Shown: in pieces, positions 44,905 through 53,799 of the stretch
Numbering within the stretch: position 1 is the stretch's first letter
Layout of the letters: the number at the start of each line of letters is the position of its first letter
Source of the DNA: Planctomycetota bacterium
Lineage (GTDB): Bacteria > Planctomycetota > Planctomycetia > Pirellulales > Pirellulaceae
Direction of reading: 5' to 3'
Length of the DNA stretch: 64,000 nt
Assembly (NCBI GenBank): GCA_014381825.1
Contig: JACNKX010000154.1
Coordinates: 1-64,000, forward strand
Notes under the pieces: model-generated
The model's input: the letters and a program-made list of their open reading frames with translations, nothing else
Databases searched by the model: none
What the model was told of the DNA's origin: nothing
Position numbers and translations under genes: made by a program

Positions 44905-46311
44905 CTATCCGAACAGCTGACGTTTCACCTCACCATGGATGTCGGTCAGCCGAAAGTCGCGGCCTTGATAGCGGTACGTCAACCGCTCGTGATCAAGCCC
45001 GAGGGCATGCAGGATCGTGGCCTGCAGATCATACACATGCCAAGATTCGCTTGTTGGTAAGCAACCAAGGTCGTTCGTCGAGCCAATCGTTTGACCTGGT
45101 TTTACACCGCCGCCGGCTAACCACATCGTAAAGGCTTCGATTTGATGATCACGACCGACTGCGACATTCGGCTTATCGCTTTTCTGTGCAACGGGCGTTC
45201 GTCCTAGCTCGCCGCCCCAGATGACAAGCGTGTCGTCGAGCAAACCGCGCTGCGCCAAGTCCTTAACTAACGCAGCCGAGGGCTGGTCGGTTAACTGGCA
45301 TTGCTGCGGCAGCCCGCTGGCGATGCCCGTGTGATGATCCCAGTCTCCGTGAAAGCACTGCACGAACCGAACACCACGTTCGACGAGTCGTCGCGCGATC
45401 AGGCAGTTCCGCGCGAACGAAGGCTTCGCTGGATCGTCAATGCCGTAGTCGGCCAGTGTTTGTGGTGTCTCGTTTTTCAACTCCAACAACTCCGGAGCGA
45501 CCGATTGCATCCGGAAGGCAACTTCATACGAAGCGATTCGCGCCGCGATCTCGTCGTCGCCCGTCTGTTGGAGACGCAGACGATTCAAATCATTGATAGC
45601 ATCAATTGACTGACGCTGCGTGTCGACGGAGATGCCGTCTGGGTTTGCCAGGTTTAAGATCGGATCGCCCGAAGCACGCAACGGTGTCCCTTGATACTTG
45701 GATGGCAAGAATCCGTTGCCGTAATTGGCTCCCTTACTGCGCGGCCTCATTCCGCTGCGTAAGACGGTAAAAGCGGGTAAGTCTTGAGATTCCGTCCCCA
45801 AGCCATAGACGGCCCAACTGCCGAGACTCGGTCGACCGAACTGACGCCAGCCCGTGTTCATCATCAGCTCGGCGAACATGTGGTTCGTATCGTCCGTCTT
45901 TATCGTCTTGGCGATCGTGATCTGATCGGCGATTGAAGCCGTGTGAGGAACCAGTTCGGAGACGGTCGCACCGCACTCGCCATGCCGCGCGAATTTCCAT
46001 GGCGAGCCCATCAGCTTCGGTTGCTTCTCTTGAATTTGGGCAAAGGAGATTTGCTTGAGCATAGATTCCGGCAGGGGCTCACCTTCGCGACGAAGCAACA
46101 TCGGTTTCGGGTCGAAGAGGTCGAGCTGACTTGGTCCTCCAATTTGGAATAAGAAGATAATGGACTTCGCGCAAGGGCGGTGATGTGGTCGTTGAGCGGG
46201 CAATGGGCCATCGTCTTGTTCGCTGGCCAACAACGACGAGAGCGCGACCGGAGCAAGGCTGAGCGCCGACGTTCCAAAGAACTGCCGCCGAGTTTGATCG
46301 GTTACATTCAT
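44905..46311 (-). CDS. DUF1501 protein
   Basis: A 468 aa DUF1501-family protein with a short N-terminal RR-type signal (TRRQFFGTSALSLAPVALSS). Landmarks: FQIGGPSQLDLFDPKP (family form HGGPSHVDLLDPKP, with His replaced by Gln-Ile), GWRQFGRPSLGSWAVYGLG, GGELGRTPVAQKSDKP, then GRDHQIEAFTMWLAGGG, and HALGLDHERLTYRYQGRD at the end. Typical length. It lies 15 nt downstream of its DUF1549/1553 partner and 18 nt upstream of the sugar kinase, placing this protein pair in the GntR-controlled operon. Confidence 0.92.
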   Translation of the reverse strand: MNVTDQTRRQFFGTSALSLAPVALSSLLASEQDDGPLPAQRPHHRPCAKSIIFLFQIGGPSQLDLFDPKPMLLRREGEPLPESMLKQISFAQIQEKQPKLMGSPWKFARHGECGATVSELVPHTASIADQITIAKTIKTDDTNHMFAELMMNTGWRQFGRPSLGSWAVYGLGTESQDLPAFTVLRSGMRPRSKGANYGNGFLPSKYQGTPLRASGDPILNLANPDGISVDTQRQSIDAINDLNRLRLQQTGDDEIAARIASYEVAFRMQSVAPELLELKNETPQTLADYGIDDPAKPSFARNCLIARRLVERGVRFVQCFHGDWDHHTGIASGLPQQCQLTDQPSAALVKDLAQRGLLDDTLVIWGGELGRTPVAQKSDKPNVAVGRDHQIEAFTMWLAGGGVKPGQTIGSTNDLGCLPTSESWHVYDLQATILHALGLDHERLTYRYQGRDFRLTDIHGEVKRQLFG

Positions 46312-46326
46312 ATAGAGCCTTGTTTA

Positions 46327-48642
46327 CTACTCGCGTGTTATGAACTCGTCTAGGTTCAGGACGACACGACTCGCAACGACCCACGGCGCGAATTCACCCG
46401 GATCACACTCCGGCGGGAGTTTGTCGCTGCCGACTTGCGCGGCCGCGGTGTGGTCGGTGGCAAATGTTCGCCGTTGATTCCCAATCAGCGTCCGGAGCAG
46501 TTCTAACTCTTGCGACGTTGGATCTCGCGAAAGACAAGTCTGCACCAGCAGCACGATCCGTTCGGCGTCCGAATTCGCAGACGAGTTGACGATCCGCGCT
46601 GCCAGCGAACGGGCGGCTTCGACCAATGTCGGATCGTTCAACAGAGTCAACGCTTGAACTGGGACGTTCGATCTGTCGCGGTGTGTGCAAGCCGTGACGC
46701 CATCCGGCGCGTCGAACAGCGGCAAGTTGGGATGAGGTGTCAGCCGCCACACCCATGTGTACATTCCGCGGCGGTAACGATCTTCGCCTTCGCTCGTCGT
46801 CCACGATGCGGGCGTTGCCCGGTTTTCTAAGATGCCGGCGGCTTGATGTGGAAACACGCTTGGCCCGCCGAGCTTGCTGGACAGCCAGCCGCCAGCGGAA
46901 AGTGACAGATCGCGGATAATTTCCGCTTCCATGCGGAATCGTCCTTGGTGTGCGACAAGGCGGTTATCGGAATTGATGTTTACGATGTCCGGGCGCGCGA
47001 TGGATGACTGGCGATAGGTGGCGGACGTGACGATGAGTCTATGTAGCGACTTGATGCCTGGCCACCCTGGGTCCTTCTCACTGCGTAAGTCGCTGGCGAG
47101 ATAGTCAAGCAACTCGCCATGAAGAGGTTCCTGCGTCTGGATCCCGAAGTCCGCTTCGGTTGCAACGAGGCCACCGCCAAAGAACCTCTGCCAGATACGG
47201 TTTGCAGTCACTCGCGCAGTGAGTGGATTATCGGCCGCGAGCAACCAACGCGCGAGGTCGAGGCGGGTGAGGCTGGATTCCTTCGTAGGATGGGCTTGTG
47301 ACGCGTCCCGTCCTACGTGAAGAAGCGCAGGCAGCCCGGCTTCGACGAGCTCTCCCGGATTCGCCCGATCGCCTCGCAGGAAGATGTGCGTTGGTTGCGG
47401 AGTTTGCTTCATCACGAGCGTTGTTTGAGGATCGGGTTCGAGTTTCGGGTTGGTGTCCTGCGTAGAGGGCTCATCTCTCGGAGCGAGATGGCTACTTGCT
47501 AGAGGCTCGCCGTCGAGCCGCATCTCCGTGATCGTTGCTTCGTTGAAGAATGCGTACAGCTGATAGAACTCGCGATGCGTCAGAGGATCTGTCTTGTGCG
47601 AGTGACATTGTGCGCATCCGGTCGTCAGCCCTAGAAATACGGCACCGGTTGTATTCACTCGATCAATAATCGATTCGTGGCGAACGCCGGGATCGAGCAT
47701 CGCATTGCAATGGAAACCCGTCGCGATACGCTGATCGATCGTTGCGATAGGCAGCAAATCACCCGCCAGCTGTTCCGTCACAAACTGATCGAATGGCATA
47801 TCGGCATTCAGTGCATTGATAACCCAATCGCGATACGCCCAGATTTCACGAGGCTTGTCAGATTCGTAACCCGAACTGTCGGCATAGCGAGCTAAGTCAA
47901 GCCAGTGTCGCGCCCATCGCTCGCCATAGTGAGGCGATGCAAGGAGCTCATCGACTAGCCGCTCATAAGCATTCGGTCGCCTGTCGTCGCGAAACGCTGA
48001 GACCTCTTCCCACGTCGGCGGCAATCCGATCAGATCGAGATACAATCGACGAATTAATGTCTCCCGGGGAGCTTCGGGCGACGGAGTGACTTTATGCTCG
48101 TCTAGCTTGTCAAGTACGAAGCGATCAATCGCATTGCGCGGCCAAGCGGCATTGCTCGGCCAAGCGGCATTGCGCGGCCAAGCGGCATTGCGCGGCGGTG
48201 GTACGGTTGGTCGACGAATTGGCTGAAATGCCCAATGGCTCTCCGCGCGACTGGCTCGGCTCTTGGGAATCCCCTTGGCTCCTTGGTCGATCCACTTTCG
48301 CAGCAAATCAACTTCTTGTGGCGAAAGTCGTTTGCCTTTCGGTGGCATGCGATCGGCTTCGTCCACCGAGGTGACTCGGCGAATCAACTCGCTGTCACGA
48401 CTCCGGCCCGGCACGATCGAAGTACCACCATCGCCCCCGGCCAAGGCTCGATCGCGCTCGTCGAGCCGCAACCCGCTCTCCTGTTTGTCCGGACCATGGC
48501 AGCGAAAGCATCTCGCTGCTAACAGTGGCCTGATCACGCGTTCATAGTCGATGCGCCCGCTTGCGAGCGTTCCGTGACCGAACAGAAGCAAACTCATCGT
48601 GATCGTGGAACCGACGCGATGTTTGAAGAGTCTTGACTTCAT
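46327..48642 (-). CDS. PSCyt1-DUF1549-DUF1553 cytochrome with NAAWPR repeat linker
   Basis: A 771 aa exported protein. The ATG at 48642 opens a signal peptide (MKSRLFKHRVGSTITMSLLL, ending GTLASG); the frame runs further upstream through a palindromic repeat and is not coding there. PSCyt1 domain with CFRCHG (C45, C48, H49), then a linker with 3.6 copies of the hexapeptide NAAWP(R/S), DUF1549 with the second heme-like motif GCAQCHSHKTDPLT, and DUF1553 (NRIWQRFFGGGLVAT; QALTLLNDPTLVEAA). No extra binding domain, unlike its paralogs in region 3. First gene of the operon continuing to DUF1501 and the FGGY kinase; its promoter shares the regulator's intergenic region. Confidence 0.92.
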   Translation of the reverse strand: MKSRLFKHRVGSTITMSLLLFGHGTLASGRIDYERVIRPLLAARCFRCHGPDKQESGLRLDERDRALAGGDGGTSIVPGRSRDSELIRRVTSVDEADRMPPKGKRLSPQEVDLLRKWIDQGAKGIPKSRASRAESHWAFQPIRRPTVPPPRNAAWPRNAAWPSNAAWPRNAIDRFVLDKLDEHKVTPSPEAPRETLIRRLYLDLIGLPPTWEEVSAFRDDRRPNAYERLVDELLASPHYGERWARHWLDLARYADSSGYESDKPREIWAYRDWVINALNADMPFDQFVTEQLAGDLLPIATIDQRIATGFHCNAMLDPGVRHESIIDRVNTTGAVFLGLTTGCAQCHSHKTDPLTHREFYQLYAFFNEATITEMRLDGEPLASSHLAPRDEPSTQDTNPKLEPDPQTTLVMKQTPQPTHIFLRGDRANPGELVEAGLPALLHVGRDASQAHPTKESSLTRLDLARWLLAADNPLTARVTANRIWQRFFGGGLVATEADFGIQTQEPLHGELLDYLASDLRSEKDPGWPGIKSLHRLIVTSATYRQSSIARPDIVNINSDNRLVAHQGRFRMEAEIIRDLSLSAGGWLSSKLGGPSVFPHQAAGILENRATPASWTTSEGEDRYRRGMYTWVWRLTPHPNLPLFDAPDGVTACTHRDRSNVPVQALTLLNDPTLVEAARSLAARIVNSSANSDAERIVLLVQTCLSRDPTSQELELLRTLIGNQRRTFATDHTAAAQVGSDKLPPECDPGEFAPWVVASRVVLNLDEFITRE
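48131..48196. repeat. 18-bp tandem repeat inside the cytochrome gene
   Basis: Three full units, 48131-48148, 48149-48166 and 48167-48184 (GCATTGCGCGGCCAAGCG, the middle one with one substitution), plus 12 bases of a fourth. In frame it encodes NAAWPR-type hexapeptides in the linker before DUF1549, so copy-number changes would keep the frame. Confidence 0.9.
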
Positions 48643-48657
48643 GGGACTGGCAGTTTG

Positions 48658-48732
48658 AACCACGAAAGGCACGAAATACACGAAAGATGTCAGTGAGCGT
48701 TCCTTTTCGTGTATTTCGTGCCTTTCGTGGTT
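48658..48732. repeat. Long inverted repeat, family A copy 3
   Basis: Arms 48658-48686 (AACCACGAAAGGCACGAAAT...) and 48704-48732, essentially perfect, with a 17-base centre. Lies between the divergent cytochrome and GntR genes, immediately upstream of the cytochrome start. Confidence 0.88.
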
Positions 48733-48791
48733 AACTCGCCGGATCAACGATGGACGGATCTGCAAGCACAGGATAGCTTGCAACCAGATTG

Positions 48792-48808
48792 AATTGTATG
48801 ACAATATA
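48792..48808. promoter_or_regulatory. Predicted GntR/FadR operator, autoregulatory copy
   Basis: AATTGTATGACAATATA with the palindrome ATTGT-ATG-ACAAT (48793-48805), the same 18-bp string as at 43452-43469. It lies 50 nt before the GntR start and about 150 nt before the divergent cytochrome operon, so it could control both. Confidence 0.8.
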
Positions 48809-48858
48809 CCAAACGGTTCGCCATCACAAGAAACTCCCCATCCCAAGTACGGACTCGC

Positions 48859-49533
48859 ATGCCTCAAGTTCTCGAACGCCGCAACCTCAGCGACCAAGTT
48901 GCGGAACGTATCAAAGAGTTCATTATCGATCGTGGCTTGAAGCCCGGTGACCGCTTGCCGACCGAGCATGATCTTGCTGATCGCTTTGGCGTTAGCCGGA
49001 TCAGTATCCGCGAAGCGACAAAGGCGCTTGCGTTCATTGGCATTCTGGATTCAGCACCGCGACGAGGTCTCAGTGTTGGATTAGTCAACATGCACCGGGT
49101 GAGTGAGTTCCTCGGATTTCATCTCGCGATCAATGACTATCCGTCCGAACAACTGATCGAAACTCGCATCGTGATCGAAACCGGCGGCTTGCCACTTGCG
49201 GCGAAACGGATCGCTCAATATCCCGCAATCTACGATCGGCTGTGCGACTTGAATGATCAACTGCTCGCCGCGAAGCAGATCGAAAAGTGGATCAAGTTAG
49301 ACATCGCTTTTCATCGTGAGCTGCTTGACGCGAGTGGGCTGAAGCCGCTGGTCGCGTTTAACGACTTGTTGGATCTTTTTTTTCGGCGCTTTCGTGAGAG
49401 CGTGAAGAAGGCCGAGTGGGCACCCGGTGTCGAGAGTCACCAGAGATTGATCGACGCTCTGCGGGATGGTCAGTTGCAGTCCGCTTGCGACGAATTGCGG
49501 GAACACATTGAAAGTCACAAGACGCGAGATTAG
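48859..49533 (+). CDS. GntR-family transcriptional regulator, FadR/FCD type
   Basis: A 224 aa DNA-binding regulator. The winged HTH is at about 8-75 (RIKEFIIDRGLKPGDRLPTE, then LADRFGVSRISIREATKAL). The C-terminal helical FCD domain has the residues that normally bind a metal and sense a small carboxylic acid or sugar acid: DIAFHREL, SHQRLIDAL and EHIESH. Such regulators usually repress catabolic genes until a pathway metabolite binds. The predicted operator upstream suggests autoregulation. It stands between the two halves of the cluster and its stop is 5 nt before the DUF1592-type cytochrome gene, with which it is probably cotranscribed. Confidence 0.92.
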   Translation: MPQVLERRNLSDQVAERIKEFIIDRGLKPGDRLPTEHDLADRFGVSRISIREATKALAFIGILDSAPRRGLSVGLVNMHRVSEFLGFHLAINDYPSEQLIETRIVIETGGLPLAAKRIAQYPAIYDRLCDLNDQLLAAKQIEKWIKLDIAFHRELLDASGLKPLVAFNDLLDLFFRRFRESVKKAEWAPGVESHQRLIDALRDGQLQSACDELREHIESHKTRD

Positions 49534-49538
49534 GCAAT

Positions 49539-52500
49539 ATGCAATCGCAACGAAGTAATCGATATGCACCAAGCCTTACTGCCGCCACTTCGTGGCTGAT
49601 GCTTCGGTGTACCTCAACGTTGACGGCAATAAGAGTAGCTTCAACAATGCTACCTTTAACGCTGTGCATCGGGACGATGGCATTAGCCAATGAGAACGTA
49701 CAGTTTGACTCGCTACAGAAAAACTACTCTGAACAACTCCAGCCCATCCTCAAACAGTTCTGCCTCGATTGCCATTCTACCAAGAAGATGGAAGGCGAAT
49801 TCGACCTCGAGCGCTTCGCGACGCTGGCCGATGTGCGACGCGATCCAAAGGCCTGGCAGAAGGTCGCCGAGATGCTCGACAACGGCGAGATGCCACCTGA
49901 AGACAGCAAGCAGCCAAGCGACGCGCAACGAAAATCGATTCGAGCTTGGGTGGAATCGTACTTGAATGCCGAAGCACTTGCCAACGCGGGTGATCCAGGT
50001 CCGATTGTGCTGCGGCGGCTGAGCAACGCGGAGTACAACTACACGATCCGCGATTTGACGGGTGTCGACTCGCTCGATCCAACGCGCGAGTTTCCTGTGG
50101 ACGGAGCAGCAGGCGAGGGATTCACAAATACGGGCAGCGCTCAAGGCATGTCGCCGTCGCTCGTCCAGAAGTATCTCGACGCCGCGAAGCAAGTTGCCGA
50201 ACATGTTGTTCTGCTACCAGACGGCATTCGCTTCTCGCCACATACTTCGCGTCGTGACCATACGGACGACTTGCTGGCTCGCATTCAAGCCTTCTATCGG
50301 CAATTCACCGAAGACGGCGGTGGCTCGGCCGTCAATCTGCAAGGCATCAAGTTTGATACCAACCAAGGGGGCATGCTGCCCATCGACCAATACTTAGCCG
50401 CGACACTGGCCGAACGCGACGCGCTGACCAGCGGCAAGAAGACGGTCACCGACGTTGCGACCGAGCGAAGTTTGAGTCCTCAATATCTTGCCACGCTTTG
50501 GCAAACGCTGGCCGACGATTCAACTGGAAAGTCGTTGTTGGTCGATGCGTTACGCAACAAGTGGCGCGTCGCAACTGCCAATGACGTGCCAGCACTAGCG
50601 GCCGAAATCGCCGCGGCACAAAAGGCGCTCTGGAAGTTCAACCCGGTCGGTCAAATTGATCGGGCGGGCGGGCCACAGACGTGGATGGAGGCTATCTCGC
50701 CCGTGACGACACGGCAGGAACTGCGAGTCAAGCTGCCGGAAGCGGCGCGTGGAACGGACATCGTCATCTATCTCACTGCGAGCGATCTCGGCGATGGAAA
50801 CGAACAGGACTTTGTCGTTTGGGAGAAGCCTCGCATCGAATTCGCACCAGGCGCACCGAACGCACCAATTCTGCTGCGAGATGTTCGCGCGTTGGCCCAG
50901 CGGATCGAAACGAGTATCGCTTCGGAGGTACCGCGAACGCGGCAATACCTCGACGCCGTTGCGGCCTTGCATTCGTCATCCGATTCACTCGAAGAGATCG
51001 CAGCGGCGAAAGCGTTGAATCCAAAGTTGCTCGAGAAGTGGGCAGACCTAGTCGGACTTGGGAATCGAGCGAAGCGCGAGGTCAAGGGTCTCTTCACCAA
51101 CAAACTGGTACGCGGGCAAGGCTACGATGCGATCAACGGATGGGGCAGCGACGGGACGCCAAACCTGCTGACGAACAGTTCGCCGGACGCAATTAGCTTT
51201 CTCACGTTAACCGTACCCGCGCGCGGCGTGACCGTTCACCCGTCGCCTACGCTGGAGTCGGTGGTGGCGTGGCGAAGTCCTCTCCAGGGGAAAGTTCGAC
51301 TCGAAGGACTGGTCGCCGATGCGGACGACAAATGTGGCAATGGAGCCGCGTGGCGGGTCGAGCTGTTGTCTGAGACGGGAACTGCAAGACTGGCAAGCGG
51401 TGTACTCGACAATGGACGCGACGAGCGATTCAATCCAGACGAGACGTTCGACGTTCGACAAGATGACATCGTCTCGTTGATCGTCAATCCTCGTGATGGC
51501 AGTCACGCTTGCGACACAACGCATGTCGAGCTGAAGCTCACGGAGATTGATGGCGAACGGCGAGTGTGGGATCTCGCGCCGGATGTCGTTGATCATGTGT
51601 TGAGCGGCAACCCGTTGCCGGATTCCTATGGCAACGCCCAGGTGTGGCACTTCGCGGCGAAGGGCAACCAGCCGCAAACCGAACCGACGTTCCCGCCAGG
51701 ATCAACGGTCGCCCAATGGCGCACGGCCGTTATCGACTCGCAACCTGCGAACGAAATCAAACGCCTCGCGCTCGCCGTCCAAAACGTACTAACAAGTCCT
51801 AGCACGGAATCGCTCAGCGAGCCCGACGCGCAACTGCGTCAGCAGGCAACCGATTGGAACGGACCGTTGCGTTGGGTGACTTCAAGTGCCGAGACGCTGG
51901 TTGATGCGAGCTCCGAGTTTGGCCTAGATCCATCACAATTTGGCAATCACCCGAACGGTTCACCCTTGGATGCGACCAGCATCTGTCGGCGAGCTCCGCA
52001 AGTGATTGCGGTGCGTTTGCCCGCCAGCTTGGTGTCAGGGGCCGAGTTTGTGACAACCGGAACGCTGCACGGCGAGACCGGCAAAGAAGGTAGCGTTCAG
52101 CTTCAAGTTCTCAACGCGAAACCGTCGATAGCCGCCGCAACGCCCGCCGCTCCGATCCTTGTCTCGCCCGGCAGCAATTCCCAGCAACGCGTTGAATCCG
52201 CGATCGACGAATTCCGCCAGTTGTTCCCAGCGGCACTTTGCTACGCCCGCATCGTACCGGTCGACGAGGTTGTTACACTGACTTTGTTTCACCGCGATGA
52301 TGATCACCTGCGGCGGTTGATGCTCGACGACGATCGAATCGCTGAACTCGAGCGACTATGGGACGAGTTGTATTACGTCAGCCAAGAACCGCTGCAACTA
52401 GTTGTCGCGCTGGAGCAGATCACTGCGTTCGCAACACAAGATCGGCAAGATCTGGTTCCACAATTCACGTCACTCAAACAACCCGTTGGCGAACGCGCCG

Positions 52501-53768
52501 ACAAGTTCCGCGAGCGGTTGCTCGCCTCGGAAGCGGCTCATGTGAAGGCTGTGCTGGAGTTCGTCGATCGCGCTTGGCGTCGTCGACTGTCCGCGATGGA
52601 GCAGCAGTCAGTCCGCAAGTTCTACGAAACGATCCGCGATGCTGAGATTCCACATGAGCAGGCCATTCGCCTGACTGTGGCTCGCTCACTCGCCTCTCCA
52701 TCCTTCCTGTATCGGCGAGAGAAGCCGGGCCCCGACACCACGCCTGCGCCGGTCACCAACCTCGAACTCGCCAGCCGACTCAGTTACTTCTTATGGTCGT
52801 CGTTGCCGGATGACAACTTGCGCCGCGCGGCGGAAGCTGAAGAACTGCGCGACGAAGCGACGCTAGTCTCTCAAACGCACCGCATGCTCAACGATTCGCG
52901 CACGCGACGGTTGGCCGTTCAATTCGCTTGCCAGTGGTTGCACATTCGCGATTTTGACGAAGAAGCTGAAAAGAACGAAAAACTCTATCCCGAATTCGCC
53001 GAATTGCGTGACGATATGTACGAAGAGACCGTCCGTTTCTTCGAAGACATGTTCCGTGATGACGGTTCGATTCTGAGCATGCTCGACGCGGATCACACAT
53101 TCGTGAACGAAGCATTGGCGAAACACTATGGCATTGATGGCGTAACAGGCGGCGAGTGGCGGCGCGTTGAACACGTCAGGGCGCACGGTCGCGGCGGACT
53201 GCTTGGCATGGCGACCGTCTTGGCAAGCCAATCAGGCGCTTCTCGAACAAGCCCGATCTTGCGAGGCAATTGGGTGTACGAGACGCTACTCGGTGAGCGG
53301 CTGCCGAGACCTCCGTCAGGCGTACCGATTTTGCCCGACGAGCCACCGCAGGGATTGACCGCGCGCAAGTTGATCGAGCAGCATAGCTCGGTGGAAGCTT
53401 GTGCGAAGTGCCATCTGAAGATTGATCCTTATGGATTCGCGTTGGAGAAGTACGATGCAATTGGTCGGTTACGGCCATCGACTGTCGATACAACAACCAA
53501 GCTGGTCGGCGGAGAGATGATTGACGGGATCGACGGCTTGCGTGATTACCTTACCACCGATCGACGAGCCGACGTCATCCGGCAATTTTGCCGTAAGTTA
53601 ATTGGCTACGCTTTGGGCCGCGAGGTGCAACTCTCTGACAGGCCGTTACTTGATAGAATGATGCGCGACCTTGCGAAGAACGACTACCGCTTCAGCGCGG
53701 CTGTCGAAGCGATCGTCATAAGCCAGCAATTTCGAGAGATTCGGGGTCGTGAACTCGCTCCCGAGTGA
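49539..53768 (+). CDS. DUF1587/1595/1592/1588/1585 planctomycete cytochrome
   Basis: A 1409 aa exported protein with the classical order of this planctomycete family: signal (hydrophobic core STMLPLTLCIGTMALA, about 35-50), PSCyt1 with FCLDCHS (C75, C78, H79), DUF1587 (LRRLSNAEYNYTIRDLTGVD), a long central region of about 700 residues with beta-rich segments (RELRVKLPEAARGTD; GTLHGETGKEGSVQL), DUF1595 (WRRRLSAMEQQSVRKFYETI), DUF1592 (SRLSYFLWSSLPDDNLRRAA), DUF1588 with SVEACAKCHLKIDPYGF as a second CxxCH, and DUF1585 (FCRKLIGYALGREVQLSDRP) at the end. Members are usually 800-1000 aa; the central region makes this one longer. The start could also be Met21 at 49599. Paired with the DUF1552 gene as usual. 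Function unknown. Confidence 0.92.
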   Translation: MQSQRSNRYAPSLTAATSWLMLRCTSTLTAIRVASTMLPLTLCIGTMALANENVQFDSLQKNYSEQLQPILKQFCLDCHSTKKMEGEFDLERFATLADVRRDPKAWQKVAEMLDNGEMPPEDSKQPSDAQRKSIRAWVESYLNAEALANAGDPGPIVLRRLSNAEYNYTIRDLTGVDSLDPTREFPVDGAAGEGFTNTGSAQGMSPSLVQKYLDAAKQVAEHVVLLPDGIRFSPHTSRRDHTDDLLARIQAFYRQFTEDGGGSAVNLQGIKFDTNQGGMLPIDQYLAATLAERDALTSGKKTVTDVATERSLSPQYLATLWQTLADDSTGKSLLVDALRNKWRVATANDVPALAAEIAAAQKALWKFNPVGQIDRAGGPQTWMEAISPVTTRQELRVKLPEAARGTDIVIYLTASDLGDGNEQDFVVWEKPRIEFAPGAPNAPILLRDVRALAQRIETSIASEVPRTRQYLDAVAALHSSSDSLEEIAAAKALNPKLLEKWADLVGLGNRAKREVKGLFTNKLVRGQGYDAINGWGSDGTPNLLTNSSPDAISFLTLTVPARGVTVHPSPTLESVVAWRSPLQGKVRLEGLVADADDKCGNGAAWRVELLSETGTARLASGVLDNGRDERFNPDETFDVRQDDIVSLIVNPRDGSHACDTTHVELKLTEIDGERRVWDLAPDVVDHVLSGNPLPDSYGNAQVWHFAAKGNQPQTEPTFPPGSTVAQWRTAVIDSQPANEIKRLALAVQNVLTSPSTESLSEPDAQLRQQATDWNGPLRWVTSSAETLVDASSEFGLDPSQFGNHPNGSPLDATSICRRAPQVIAVRLPASLVSGAEFVTTGTLHGETGKEGSVQLQVLNAKPSIAAATPAAPILVSPGSNSQQRVESAIDEFRQLFPAALCYARIVPVDEVVTLTLFHRDDDHLRRLMLDDDRIAELERLWDELYYVSQEPLQLVVALEQITAFATQDRQDLVPQFTSLKQPVGERADKFRERLLASEAAHVKAVLEFVDRAWRRRLSAMEQQSVRKFYETIRDAEIPHEQAIRLTVARSLASPSFLYRREKPGPDTTPAPVTNLELASRLSYFLWSSLPDDNLRRAAEAEELRDEATLVSQTHRMLNDSRTRRLAVQFACQWLHIRDFDEEAEKNEKLYPEFAELRDDMYEETVRFFEDMFRDDGSILSMLDADHTFVNEALAKHYGIDGVTGGEWRRVEHVRAHGRGGLLGMATVLASQSGASRTSPILRGNWVYETLLGERLPRPPSGVPILPDEPPQGLTARKLIEQHSSVEACAKCHLKIDPYGFALEKYDAIGRLRPSTVDTTTKLVGGEMIDGIDGLRDYLTTDRRADVIRQFCRKLIGYALGREVQLSDRPLLDRMMRDLAKNDYRFSAAVEAIVISQQFREIRGRELAPE

Positions 53769-53799
53769 GTTACGACTGAAGAAAAACGGAGAACACACA

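Noticed and set aside
48643-48969. N-terminal extension of the cytochrome gene at 46327-48642
   Set aside because: Runs through the palindromic repeat (NHERHEIHE-type translation) and overlaps the regulator gene; a good signal peptide starts at 48642.
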